A stretch of 64,000 nucleotides of DNA from Echeneis naucrates (Eukaryota; Chordata; Actinopteri; Carangiformes; Echeneidae): assembly GCF_900963305.1 (NCBI RefSeq), contig NC_042519.1, forward strand, positions 8,537,501 to 8,601,500, written 5' to 3'. Below the pieces are notes generated by a model, which saw only the letters and a program-made list of their open reading frames with translations, made no database searches and was not told the origin of the DNA. The translations under genes were made by a program, and so were the position numbers. Position 1 is the first letter of the stretch; every line of letters starts with the position of its first letter. Shown here in pieces: positions 15,438 through 28,515 of the stretch.

Positions 15438-16600
15438 CCCAGTGCGACCACCACAATTACCACCCCACCCCGCACAGATCGACACACTGGCAGCGTCAGA
15501 GGAGCTCGGCTGTAAAACAACACATAGCAGAGTCATTCATCGCACACAAACAACGAGGCCAGAAGAAAATGAGCCTCCAAAAGGACCAATGGACAGATGG
15601 TAATAGTGGGCCAGAAGCTTTTGAAATCTCAAGAAAGCAATTCCAATAAATTATTAATGCAAGCAGCTGATAGGCTAAGACCAACCTCCCCCACCCCAAC
15701 CCCTTCTCAAGACGAATGAGTTTCTTTACCTATAGATGTGATACAGTAAAATTTCAACCTTTGTTTAGTCTTAAATTGAATTATAACACTTCTACATCAT
15801 ATTCCTTACAAAGTGACTTCAGTTCTACTTCAGGTATTTTGTTGTTATTTGTAGCAAATGCTCCTGTACATTTCAGGAAAAAAATCAAAGATGGTGGTAC
15901 CAGCTACAGTGTAATCTTTTGCCTTGTTTTCGCCTTCCTTTACCGGCAGACTGAATTTCCTTTTTTTTTTTTTTTATTATTTTTAAAGTGATTGACTTAC
16001 AGCCTGTGTGACCTTCAGACCCTGTTTTGCCTACTGATCTGACTGTGTTTGAAGTGAATATTTAAAAAGAAAAAAAAAAAAAAAAAGATCACATTAGCTG
16101 TGGTCCAGGTGGTCAGCTTGTCAGTGGGGAATGCAAGTGGTTAAGTTCCCTTTAACTGTGAGAATACAACAGTTTGTTTTCATTGCAGTTCCTTTTTCGT
16201 CTGAACCGAATCATTTTAACATGTTTAACTTTTCAGGGAAAAGCTGAAGAGGGGGGGAAAAAAAAAAAACTGAGGTCAGCATAATTTTTCAAACAATCGG
16301 CTCTTACTGGTCTGAGGGCAGGATGTGTAACATGCCTCTTAAGAGTCATGTTTGATAATGTGGTGCCATGTTGAGAGGAAGTGAATGCACCCTGGAAAGC
16401 TAAAATTTGTCAGAAAGTTGCTCTTTTCATTACGTGGAGGTCAGACAAAGTGGACAAAGGGAAAGAGTTGATCATGAATAATAATAATAATAATGAAAAA
16501 TAAATTTAAAGGGCATCATGTATCCATTTCCTTATTCATGTTTGTTTTTCCAGAGTCTATTATAATGCAAAGACATTTCTTCATAATAAAATCAATAAAC
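15438..16600 (+). other. dbnl: dbnl 3' untranslated region
   Basis: About 1.15 kb after the dbnl stop. It contains a proximal AATAAA at 15645-15650 and a distal one at 16585-16590, several A or T homopolymers, and an AAT trinucleotide run near 16480. The two signals would give short and long 3'UTR forms. Confidence 0.55.
16585..16590 (+). terminator. dbnl: Distal poly(A) signal of dbnl
   Basis: AATAAA, with a second AATAAA-like run close behind (ATCAATAAAC), 1.15 kb after the dbnl stop. The alternative upstream signal is at 15645-15650. Confidence 0.5.
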
Positions 16601-19600
16601 AAAACAGCTTTTTTCATATCCGTCTGAAGAAGTTGAGTGCGATATTGGCTGCTCTCACATTTTGAAAAAGCTTGAAATAATGCAGAAAGCCTTGAGGGAT
16701 TTTCAGAGGTCTAACAGGAACTCAGACTTATATACAGGCTCGGTATGTGCTCTACAATCAGTTTCCTGGAATGAGGCAACAGCTGGGGAATTTACCTCTA
16801 ATGCATAGGTTTCATTTTCACACTGAAGATCAGATTTTACCTTTCCCACATCCTTCAGTTACACTTTAGTTTTGGTGAATGTGAAATGATGCACTTGACG
16901 AATTCTTGACGTATCAAATTAATTTATTGCAATGTGACTGGATATCCCGTTAACAAGGGCCCCCTCCTGCCTCTGATGCTGCTTGGCCCTTTTCATTGTT
17001 TAACTGGGGAGCTACCCCATCTCCACCCACACTACATATAGAGATTACATATCCACCATTGGAGATGTTAAAATTGATTTTCTTTTTGTACATTTATTTG
17101 GTAAATTCTCACTTTATAACTCGGTATATTATTATTTAATATCAAGAAGAAACTTAAATTAGGTTTTAAAATTTGCAGGCCTTGGCGTCTGTGCAGTGTG
17201 TATTTATTATATATAATCAAACACTTAAATGAGATTACAAATTTTAAAAGCAATACCCAAAATAGCGCTTGTCCCAATTGCTGTCTTAACTTATATCATA
17301 TTAGATGTGCAATTGTTTTTAAAATCTAAATTGATATCAGATTTTCATGATGAGTCAAATTGTTTCTGGATAATTTCCATGTGCACCTACATCATCTAGA
17401 AAGTGTGGGCATAAAAATATTGACTCCCACTCAGCCCTAAATGATTTCAGGTGTATTTCTACAAGTTTTACACTTATCCCTAAGACCTGTTTATTCCAGA
17501 TAAAAACATTTAGTTGCACCGAGAATGACACTTTTTCAACATGACTGTAATCTTCAGCCAGTTGAAAAATTTGCAAAAAGGTTCCCAGGATAGTGACTCA
17601 ATTCAGACAGGAAAACTTTTCTGTGATGGATTCACAATATTCTCTAGTATGTTCTCATTTGCGCCATGCTGGCCTCACCCCAACCTCATATGTTTATGAC
17701 AGTGAAAGTCTGAGATGAATAGCTGGGGATTTTCACAGTTTTAAAACCCATGTTTTTGCTCATCAACTCCACATTTGTTGTCAGCAACAGGAGCTAAAAT
17801 TGCTCACAAAAGCACGCATTTCTACTTTTGGATGGAATGAATTATGAATACATTATCATTGCAATTCAAATTCACAACTCATCTGATCTATTTCTGCTAT
17901 TATTGCTCATGGTTTATTTAATCCCGCGGTGTCAACATTTTAACTAGTTGCATGTGTGTATGCGTTTCTATGTGAAAATTTCTGCCTTGGTTTAATATCA
18001 AATTTCTCTCAATTTTTACAGATAATTTGGTTCACTGTCTCTTCTCAACAATGAAAAATGCTCATAAAGCAAAAGCAAGACTTGTTTTGTATCTGTTAAA
18101 CAAACGAGAAAAAAAAAAACCCTGCAAGATTTGGGCAGTTAGTAGAATATTTGGTTATTCTGACATTTAAATGTTAATCATTTTTAAATGTCACACTCTA
18201 TCCGCAACAGATGGAGGAATAGGGCATCCCCTTTTCAAATAGATCAAAAACATGTGGAGGAAACGTGGATAGTGTCGCGTGCAGCTTCATTGCTCATCTG
18301 TGTTTTTTTGCTATGAGATATGTGTAGATTTACATTATGGAACAACAAAAAGGGAAATTGGGGAAAATGCCATAACTTATAAATGTGATGTAGACAAAAA
18401 TGATTCAAAAATACTAGCTCATGGGTTGTTTCTTTTGGTTTTAATACAAACAATGGTAAGTTGACCCCGGCGCTCTCCAAGGCCTCTGGTATGTGACCAC
18501 AAGTAATATGAAATGTTAGCACAACGCCCTATGATTCATAACTGGCAGTAGTGGGATCGAGAAGACCGTTTTATATTCAGACATTGGCCAATCCCTCATG
18601 GAAAAAGCTGCTTCTGCATTGTCTTGCTGATATATTTTTAACCAATATATTTCAGGCAAAAGTCCACGGAACCATTTTAAAGAAGCAGAGAATCACTTCC
18701 TCCTTAAAATGTGAAGTCTTAAATCTCTGTAAGGGGCTGAAAACTTCCATTTCAATAGATGAGAGCTTTTTTGAGAAGGCGTTTACTCAGCTATTAGCCG
18801 TTATGAGTCGAAACTGCATCAGTGAATTCTACTCAAAGCACAGATAAACGAAATCAATATCCCCTTTTTTGGTAGCAGCTTTATTTGCTGTTTCCCATGG
18901 AGGACAGGCTCGAAAATAAACATGACGTACTTAATTGTAAATGATATAGACTGCACTTCTATGACACTAACATCACCATCAAATAAAATAGGTTTTCGTA
19001 GCGTACCAATGCTCTTATATATTGCTCCATGTCTGCTGTTTTACCTAATATTGTGTGTAAACTGAAAATAAATTAAGGGAAGTAAGATGCTTTCAAAACG
19101 CGAATTCATTGTGGCATTTAATACTTCATGTTTTACTTCTTAGAAAATACGGTGTGGTTGCAGGAAGTGTTGCCTCTTTTAAACACATTAATACTCACTT
19201 ACCTTAATGCTAATTGAAAAGCACTTAAACAAAGCATTCAATAAAAATCAGCAATCCAAAGCCATTACTTTATTCACACATTCACCGTGTCGTTTTCCAT
19301 CAGTCTATTTTTAAGGCACCAGTTCCCTAAAGATATTATATTACAACCCAGTCCCATATTTTACGCCATTGGCCTAACAGCATTGACTTATGGGAAGTGT
19401 TACTTAGTGTCAAGTGACATTTAAGAGTTTTAACCTTAATTCTGGGCATCAGCTGAATGTTTCTTTCACTTCCCCAAATTCAGTAATTTTAGCGATTTTG
19501 AACGCTGTGGGTGATCAGGCTTCAACAACAAACAGAAATACTCAATAATATTCTTTTTTATGTGAATTAATTATTATCTTTCTCTTATGCCTTTGCAGTG

Positions 19601-20138
19601 TCTTCAAACCCCCACTCACACCAACAGATGATTTAAAGGCACCGGTGGAACCTCAACGTGCCCGATAACATAAAAACTCTTCAGGGTTTGAACCCAGAAC
19701 CTTGTTGCTGTAAGACCACTCGACCAATGTGCCACTCTGATCTTCATTTATATTTATTTACACAGGACCTTTACTAGCTTATTATAACATGGAAACTGTA
19801 CAGTAGAAAGGAATTTCTAGTGTTCATCTTATTTTTGTTTTTATCTTATTTACTTACGATTATGCAATTTGTGATAAGGCACATAGAAATATCAGCGACA
19901 TGATAGCAATGAACATTGGACTTCTGAGAAATGCAAAATGAAAGGTCACAGTTCTCTGTGTAGATTCATATTCAGTTGAAATTAGAGCCAACATTTGATC
20001 CAAAGTTTGGTTTTTCTTTTGTTTTTTTTTTCTGAAAGCCAGAAGATGAAACAGAGAGAACAGACAGACATTCTGAGAATCAAGTAAGAAAAACAAAAAT
20101 CTCCCAGGCTCATTTGCTGTGGCGCCATCAGTCAACCA
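16601..20138. other. AT-rich intergenic region between dbnl and arid5a
   Basis: About 3.5 kb with no recognisable exons. Several short open frames are present, the longest 98 codons at 18551-18847, but none looks like a known protein. A SINE remnant lies at about 19597-19740. Otherwise I see only AT-rich single-copy-looking DNA, which could hold regulatory elements that comparison with other fishes would reveal. Confidence 0.5.
19597..19740 (-). repeat. Degraded tRNA-derived SINE
   Basis: On the minus strand this reads GTGGCACATTGGTCGAGTGG, then GGTTCTGGGTTCAAACC, which resemble the A and B boxes of the tRNA-like head of a teleost SINE. A decayed body follows with AGGTTCCACCGG and TTGGTGTGAGTG-like pieces. 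The head does not fold convincingly as a full tRNA. Confidence 0.6.
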
Positions 20139-20255
20139 ATGAAACCCTCCTGTGGAGACACCTTCCTATTTCGAGGTGTGGAGTTGAAGAGAGTACCACA
20201 TGAGCTAATGTCACAACACACACTCAAGTCGGAGACTAGAAAACAGCTACTGGAA

Positions 20256-20416
20256 ATGGGTGAGAATCATTTTTATCTTTGTTGACACAGATACTGTTCT
20301 GCTACAGGTTGAGTACTGTTTCAGTGAAGTTACACTTCACTTGGTGAATGTTAGCACTTTATATTACATCGTTTTCTACAAAATATGAAAAATTGTCTCC
20401 TTCTCAAAAGTTGATT

Positions 20417-20449
<33 letters not shown>

Positions 20450-20509
20450 TACCAGTCAAAAGTTTGGACACACTTTCTCATAGTGCATCCAAACGTTTGA
20501 CTGGTAGCG

Positions 20510-20541
<32 letters not shown>

Positions 20542-23500
20542 AAAAAAAAAATTCAATCAAAAGCTCAGGTTTGTATTTTAAAATAATACAACTTATCAAC
20601 ACAGTACTGCAAATGCAAGCTTTGAAACGTAGTTTAAACACCCCTATATCGTAACGGTTGTATGTTCAAAATTATATCTCAAAAACAAATTTCTTCAGCA
20701 CATGAAATGGAGAAGTTAGAGGCTACTGAAAGCAGAATTAAAGGTTCAAGCCACAGCACAGGAAATAAGTGATCTCAAAAGCAAAGCATATTGGTTTTGC
20801 ACACAAGTGATATCACTGTGGGTGGAGGGGCCATGGTGCAGTGAGTTTGTGAAGCATAATATTTCATTGTGTGATTCTTTGCAATTGATTATCGATCTTC
20901 GTCTTTTTTTCATTTTCTCTCCATGTACATAAAGATATATATAGACATTTAAAGAAATTTAAATCAGAAATAATATATCCAGTAATTCTCAACATATTAT
21001 GCTCCTCTATTAATTCTAATATTACATGCTGCTTCCTTTTTAAATACTGCAGTTAAGATTTCACAATATCATACAGTGCAGCATAAAAGGGGTTCTGTTC
21101 ATGAGCAGGAAGTGGTTTTGCAACCTGTGGTTTTATATCAGACTCAGTTAACAATATTCTTCAGATTCTTTTTGCTAAGCTTCACCTGATTACTGACTAT
21201 TTGTATTGGAATCAGCTTTGGGACTGTATATGCGAGATGTGTTTTAATCTGCTTGGGCTGTGCATTGCTACAAGTTCATTTCTTCACTTTGCCACTCTGA
21301 ATTGAAATATTAAAGATATTTAAGAGGCTGTTTCTCAGAGCAAAGTGGTAACTGCTTTGTCCCAATGTGTTTGTTTGAAGCTCAAGAGGACCAAAGTGAG
21401 ACGTCACAACAAACGGCAGCCAGTGATGAAGAGAAGGGGGTTATGGACCAGGTACTTAACTTAACCCACTGTTGATGAAATGTCAGTTGGCTTTCTGGTA
21501 TCAAGATGGGCAATTTCCATCAGTTACAGTTAATCAGTGACTTCAGACATGACTACTCAGAATGAGTTTGTGTTGTGTTTTCATTTCCCCTTTTTAGTGA
21601 ATTTCAGATAGTGGCTTTCCTTTTTTTCTGTGCCGATTGTGTGGGCAGTGATGTTTCATCTTGATGGCAGATTGTGAAATGACTAACACAGAATAAGTGA
21701 TTCTGCTTTGTATTCTGTCAGGGCTAAATGCACGCAAACCACAATATTTCACATCACAGTGAAACGGCAGGAGGTCTTCATAGCCACTATTCTTGTAACT
21801 GAAATGAGAAATACAATATGAGAAACACAAATTAGCTCATCAAATTTCCAAGACAAGTTAGTTGAAAGCCCGGTGGTTTCTGTGGTGACCTCTGGCCTGC
21901 CGATAGCATCGATCCAGTACACCACTGACATTCATTCTGAGAGTCACATATCAACACATTGACATCAACAGCACCCACATAGTTTTCCAAAAAAAAAAAA
22001 GAGAAAAAATCATCCAATGGAAATCAACTGAGTGTTTCACAACGATATTCTCTGTCTCGGGTAGAGTGAGCTCCACAGAAAGGAGGCTTCAGTACGTGGT
22101 TTGAGTGCAGACGTTTCCTGTAGGCAACCATTGATGCATAAACCTGAAAGTTTTGTGAATCAGACGAATGTGAACATATGACTGAAGTAAATAAGTAAAT
22201 ATCTGGGCGTGCCGGTGAATTTCTACACAACAGCCTAAGCTGTCATGCTCACATCACTGCAGATGCAACTTTGCACATTTATCAACCATCTGCTGTGCCG
22301 GAGATACAGGAAATTCAAATGAGCTTTGGGAAATGACATTTTCACACACACCTTCTTACGAACAAAACAGACAAAAAGAATACAAAAAAACGACTGTTCT
22401 CCCAGCAAAGACACAATAGCAGTGGAAAGTCAGAGGCTGGGAACAGCAGTGTGGAGCTGCTATGCTGTGACTCAATTGGGGCTATCTTGGTTGGAGACCT
22501 GCACCTTCACTATTACTCACTGTAAAAACGTACTTCTCGGAACCAGGAACCACACAGAGGAACTTGATTCAATATGAAACCGCTTTGAGCTGTTTTGTTG
22601 TACAATGACTGCCTCAGAGAAAAAAAAAACCTAGCATCAAAGTAAAATATTGACATTGTCTATCCCCATCTCTTGTTTTGACAGCCAATATATTGGAGCA
22701 AGACTTCTCTATTAATATTGCTCTTGCAGACTGATGCTTCTTTTCCACATGATGAAAGAATAGGACGGACTCTTCAGGTTTCATTTGTGTTGGAGGTTTT
22801 TTATTTTTTACATTTTTTTCAAAACTCAGAAAGAAAAAAAAGAAACCTGAAGAAACCTGTCCTCATCAACAGTTTGTGGTACCTTTACTCTTTTCTTATT
22901 GAAATCTTTGTAACTGAGGATTTCAATTCTCATTCTACCTTTAGCATTGCTTTCTTGCAAACCGCAAATTGTGACGTCACAAATTTCTTACACTGGAATT
23001 CTGGGTAGTCTTAATTCTAAGATTTACATGCTAACTTTTTGCAGTAAGTTCTGCAAAAATAAATCAAACATGCAAATTACATTTGGCTTTGCCGTTATCA
23101 ATACTGGTTTATATTGCTCATAAAAATTCTTGTCATAATTCCTTCGTATGGCATATGTTTGTTTTTAAGATGACATTTGTGAAACAGGTGACTGACAACT
23201 GTAGACCAAAAACCCCACAAGTCTGCTGCTATCTCTCCCCAGACAGGATGTGTAGCGGTTATCTATTGAAAGTAGCGGTAAAACCCTACTCTGATTTTGA
23301 TGTTTCACTTCAGCAATTGTGTCCCACGAGATGATTATGTGTGTCTTTTTCCCATCCATGGCAATACTGTCAACTGTAAAACATGGTTTCCGTTATAAGT
23401 GCAGTGGAGGCTGTCACATTTACGGAACACGCGCTAATGCATGTTCCCCCGTCTCTGCTGCAGGCTTCTCCTCCTGTCATTGAGATTCACGACTCCAACA

Positions 23501-26168
23501 ATGAGTCTGAGGGAGAAGTGAGGCCCAGTCCAGTGCAGATGGAGGAGAAGGCTTTTGTGTCACGTCTGCACTCTTTTATGAAGGAAAAAGGCTCGCCCAT
23601 AGAACGGATCCCACATCTGGGCTTCAAACAGAGTGAGTTTAACGTTCATTAGCAAACTACTTTCTGTTGAATAATAACAATGTTCACAAGCGTGTTTCTT
23701 TCCAACATCACAGTTAATCTTTGGAAGATCTACAAAGCTGTTGAGAAACGTGGGGGCTATAATACAGTAAGTTCTCGATCTTTGTTTGACTGTTGCTCTC
23801 AGTTCTCTGGCTTTGTGTGCTCGTTTCTCAGTGGAAAGCAAGTCATAGGCCAGGTGCTGCTGCATGGTGGTTTTTTACCACACTGGAGGACATTTAAGCC
23901 TCTGAGGTGTCAGTGCATCACTGTGTATTTAGCATTCCCTTTGAAGATGACGCTATACTGCCTGAGCATGCAACTGAAATAGCTGTAAAGCAGCCAAGGT
24001 AGCAAGCCCTCTCTTCTTCCCATCACCATGCACCTGGGTGTAAACACAACAATGTAAGCCACCGATGAATGAGTGTATTTTTAAAAAATGAAAAAGTCCT
24101 TTCATTTCTTAAATCCTGCAGTCATAGCATTTGAAGAGAAACCTGTCCTTCCTTAGAAACACTTCTAAAACTAGACCTGAAACCTAGTACAGTGGGGCCC
24201 AGGGACTTTGTTTTGGAACCTGCAGGGGCAGGGTAACTTTGCAACATGAACATCAAAATATATTACATTTTGAAATAATTATGAATGTACCTATAAACTT
24301 CAACAATGTTTCAGTGCAATTTCAGCCCAAATATTTTAAGCTGCCTTTCAGTTTGTATGAGTGGAAGAGACTGATAATTAGTTTTATGCATTACTGTGAT
24401 AAAGCTTTGATTCCTCCTAAAACCAGTTACATCATGGAATTGAGCCATTTTAAATATGCATTATTTCCCATTGTATTAACCAACAGGTGACGGCACAGCG
24501 TCTTTGGAAAAAAGTGTATGATGAACTGGGAGGAAGTCCGGGTAGCACCAGTGCTGCCACTTGCACTCGCAGACACTATGAGAGGTGAGAATGAGTCTGT
24601 TTCCAACTCACCTGCTGAGTTGCTCAGCATATCAGACAAATCCCTAATCAGAAATGTGTTTCTCTAGGCTCGTGCTCCCTTTTGAAAGACACATAAAGGG
24701 AGAGGAAGACAAACCTCTGCCACCGAGCAAACCACGGAAGCCTTACAAGAGAAACTTGGATGGCAAGGTCAACAAAGCTGAGATGAAGAGGAAAAGGCAC
24801 CAGTCGGCTAGAGACATGGAATCTGAGGTAACAAATATGTGTCTCTGATGGAAGGAGAGAAACATTCTCTTCACTTCACTGCAAATACATTTGTTTTGTT
24901 TGTTTTTTTTAAATGTCCCCTGTATCGTTTTATAGATCCTCCCCCAGAGGAGTCCAGAGGCTGTCTGCCAAAGTGCTGCTCTCTGGGCTACTACCTCTGA
25001 CAGACACCATCCATCAGACAGCACTCAGCCAAGCAGAGCCCCCACCGATCTTTGTCATTCTCTATACCTGCTTCCGGTCCCCACATCCAACCCATGGACT
25101 ACTCACTGCATCGCCACCCCAGCATCTGCTGCTGGAGAGGTCATCTCTCCTCTGGAGAAAAAAAAGCGAATGGCTCAGGCCAGTCTTAACTTGCCCCTGA
25201 GTCCACAGGGCGAAGATAAAGAAAGGCCCTCTGTCATCTGCTGCTCCCAGTCTCCAGTCCCGGCTTCTTCTAGCCAGAACTACAACTCCTCTGATGGCTC
25301 CCCATGTCCTCTGTCCTCCTCCTCTTCCCGCAGCCCTTCCCCTCTTTCTGTTTCATCAGAGGACGCTCCAGATGAGAGGGAAGATAAACCAGCATCAAGC
25401 TCAGAAGTGAGCCAAAATAATTCAAGCTCTGTTAAAAATACACCCAACTGTGAAGAGGACAAGAAGTCAGCAAGTTGTACTCAAATTTCCAAAGACTTTG
25501 CAGGAACAAATAAAGACATTTCTCTAAACAGCTCCCCATTGCTGACTGCTGACGCAATAAAAAGCCAATTTAAAGAATCTCCCTGGAAAGGGAGTGTCAA
25601 GTATGTCTCCCATCCTTACCACCCATCCTCCTCTTTCGCTGAGATTTCTAAGTGTGTTACATCTACCTCTAGTTTCACCAAGGTTATTCCAAAATCTGCG
25701 CAGCTTTTGAGGCCCGCCCCCATTCGACCAAGTTATAAAATGCACTCGAATAGGGGGCCACATCAGGATGACCCTCTGGCTTGTGCAAAGAAGCTGAACA
25801 ACATGGCTCCCTGGCTTTATCAGACAGAGAAGAGGGAGAAATCCAGGACAATGCAACAAAAATGTCCTCCACCTCAGCAGAGTCTGCCGCATTCCTCTGT
25901 TCCTTTGCCAGTGTCGTGCATCCTATCAAGCTACGATAAGTCAGGGAGAGACTCTCGGCACCAGCCTTCATTGCAGCCTTTGTTTGTGCCCCACCGAATG
26001 AGATTACCTCAGTCCCAGCAAATGTACCGTCACGTTCCATGGGGTCCGACTCACTCTGCCCTCGTTGGGCCTACTGTTTACCCATATCCCTTCTCCGTTC
26101 CTCTGGTAAACCCCCAAACTGGATATACTCTACCTGCCATGAATTCCATTTATTATCATAAAATGTAA
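20256..26168 (+). CDS. arid5a: AT-rich interactive domain protein 5A, 7 exons, about 595 aa
   Basis: ARID-family nuclear protein; the mammalian member binds AT-rich DNA and also stabilises inflammatory mRNAs. Exons: 20256-20259, 21381-21451, 23464-23632, 23714-23766, 24487-24584, 24668-24827, 24936-26168, summing to 1788 nt in one frame (595 aa; human about 594, whereas ARID5B is near 1190, so this is 5A). The ARID domain is at about residues 52-145: FMKEKGSPIERIPHLGFKQ, INLWKIYKAVEKRGGYNTV, VYDELGGSPGSTSAATCTR, HYERLVLPFERHIKGEEDKP. A basic patch follows (RNLDGKVNKAEMKRKRHQ), then a long Ser/Pro-rich tail with SPLEKKKRMAQASL, all in the last exon. The start is uncertain: ATG at 20256 gives MAQEDQSE, but the frame stays open upstream through ATGs at 20208 and 20139. 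A SUMO-interaction-like VIEIHDSNNESEGE lies before the ARID. Confidence 0.92.
20417..20537. mobile_element. Mini hairpin element inside a TA repeat
   Basis: Two TA dinucleotide runs (about 20417-20441 and 20511-20537) flank a 57-base hairpin. Arm TACCAGTCAAAAGTTTGGA at 20450-20468 pairs with 20488-20506 with one mismatch. The sequence TACCAGTCAAAAGTTTGGAC is familiar as a dispersed teleost MITE of Tc1/mariner type, which targets TA. It lies in the first arid5a intron. No transposase is present. Confidence 0.7.
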
Positions 26169-28515
26169 TGATAAATTGGATTCATTCAGTGGGACAAACT
26201 GGTTACTTTGGTTACAGTAATTAACTGACTTTGACACCAAACACCAACACCAAGCAATGCTGATAAGAAAAGAAATTGGAACAGCAATGTTGAGAGGATT
26301 TAAATACATAGAAAAGATGTCAGCTAAACCAGTTGAACTGTCCACGTATGTTGAATCAGTATGATATTGTTTTGCCATGAACTAAACAATAATATATATA
26401 CAAATCTGTGGTAAAGATAAATTTAAAGCGTTGACATAATGACCTTTGAATAGCTGTTTGCCCACAAAACTATATGTACAGTTAAATGAACAAGTTTTCA
26501 TGTCATATGTTCATGAATATGATAAATTCACTGCATATTGCTCAAACCTATGTGGTTCAGTTAAAGAGAGAGAGAGGACAGATTATGTAAAAAACATAGT
26601 TCCTCCACTTTTTTCCTCAATTGCACAATCAATTCCTCGGTTTGGAAAGTTGAGAACTTGCTGTCCTGGTCATCATTGTACTGTCTTGTAAATTTTGTTG
26701 ACAAATGCGATGAATACTGTGACTGTCTTCAGTGTTTTTTTTAAATATATATTTCATGCAAATACAACTGTCAGTCAAATGTATTTAAACAGAGAATGAA
26801 TGAATTAATAATAATTCAAAAATACAAAAAATATAAAAATGTTTGGTTTTTTGCTCTTAATTATGTCAATGATTCTGGGGCTTTACTTTATTAGCTTTAT
26901 CTTTTAATATATATATGTTGGTTTTATTAATTTGCCATCTGATTTATGAGTGAATGACAGCAGGTCACCAGCGAAAAGACATTTGTGAGCAAGTAGCATG
27001 ATGGTGGAGGAGCAGCTTTGCCAGCTGGTCAAGTATACCGCATGGTCCCACGGCCCGAGTCAAGCCATCATATGCATGACAAAATTCTGGCTGTTACCCT
27101 CCTGTCTTTGCTGACATGTGTATCAAGAACTGCAGGTGCGGAAGTAACATCTGACAATCATGCTGTATATGAGCCAGACTTGGGCCGTGGGACCGGGGCA
27201 TACAGTGGGCCAAAAGAAGCTCAAGTATCTGGCCCAAGTAGAGGCCAGATGTGTCTTGCTGTGTGGGAAGCTGTGGCTGCAACCGTGCAGGTTTTATGTA
27301 ACACAGATAAGCCCAGAGGAAGCCACCGTGAGAACATATGCAATACCAAGCATCACTGCAGCAAAGTGGCAATGCCACAGCAGATGCAAGATTTTTACTT
27401 GTGAAAAATGATTGTGTGGCAAGAGCCGTAAATACAGAGACCAGATTCCCCTGAAAGCCAAAATGTGGCTAGAGACAGCTAGATGAAGCAAAAACAAATA
27501 ACATTTCAGTTAAATTCACAGGAGCTGATGACTACCTTGTTTAGACTGATTTCTCAGTAAATGATGGTTTATTGGTGATAGTTACTGTATGTTCTTACAT
27601 TGCCTGCAGCCAGGAGTTGGAAATTATCATATTTCACCAGCGCTTTTCCATTTGCTGAATTCTGTCTTTACTGAACTTCACTCCAGTGAAAAATACTTAA
27701 AATGCTTTCTAATGCATCCTCTAATGCTCATACTCATCTCCACCACTATTAGAGTGTCCTGCGTTGTTGTTGGCCGGTTCCTGTTGAAAAATGGCAGTGT
27801 GGAGACAGCATCAGGGGGCGGGGCGGGCTGTACGATCATGCCAATCAAACTGTGACGCAGAACTTTAACGCTGGTTAAGGACACGCCCACCCGCTACAAA
27901 CAGCGGATGCACAACATGAAACATGGAGGAAAGGGAAGGAACTGCGGTCATAAAAAAAAGGAAATGCAGCTTCAACAAACAGTCTACCTGAGGGTAAAAC
28001 CAGTGCGAGGCCATTACGCAAAAGAGAGACTACTATTTCCCTAAAGCCTACCATACAGTGTTAGCAGTAAGGTGAATAACCCCTGAGTCTGGACTCTCAG
28101 GAAGCCGAGCTACTAAAATATGGCACCTACGTCTTTTGATTATACACAACACAACACGAACTCTCGTCTCAGTGTCTGTAAACAAAATCATTTAACTGTA
28201 TGATCCGTTTAGTGGGTGAACTCTGGAGCTACTAATATCTTTATACACTCATGGCCGTTAGTAACGCTGGACGAGTCTAGCCTTGAAAACAATACACAGG
28301 GCTAACTTCCACCAAGCTTTATCCCGCGAGACTTCAGTGTCAGTGGCGCCAATTGACAGACGCAGTAAAGACGCGCAGCATTGTCGAGAGTTTCTGCGTC
28401 TCTGGAAAATAAAACGTTGTAGTTTGTTATGTAGTTCAGTTGGGACGTAAAAAAAAAAAAACACGCGTCAGTTTGACTCGTTTTGTCGCGTCGCGAAGAG
28501 GAAAGAAAAGAAAAG
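26169..28515. other. arid5a 3'UTR, intergenic DNA and gins4 promoter
   Basis: AT-rich sequence follows the arid5a stop, with no canonical AATAAA that I could assign confidently. The interval around 27000-27450 has higher GC, with GGCC/CCAGA-type internal repetition that suggests an old dispersed repeat. From about 27760 the DNA becomes CpG-richer (GGGGCGGGGC near 27818, a GCCAATCA CCAAT box near 27839, CCCGCGAGA near 28323) and leads into gins4, so the last few hundred bases are probably its TATA-less promoter. Confidence 0.45.

Noticed and set aside
18162-18194. Short AT-rich inverted repeat TGACATTTAAA / TTTAAATGTCA
   Set aside because: Only 11 bases per arm and mostly A/T; expected by chance in this composition.
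18551-18847. 98-codon plus-strand frame between dbnl and arid5a
   Set aside because: No recognisable domain, AT-rich composition and no splice or promoter context; best explained as chance.
19672-19738. Possible tRNA gene on the minus strand
   Set aside because: A and B box-like motifs are present, but the acceptor stem does not pair and a SINE body follows, so it is a SINE head.
27018-27404. 128-codon frame downstream of arid5a, overlapped by frames on both strands
   Set aside because: Overlapping open frames on both strands and internal GGCC/CCAGA repetition point to an old repeat, not a gene.
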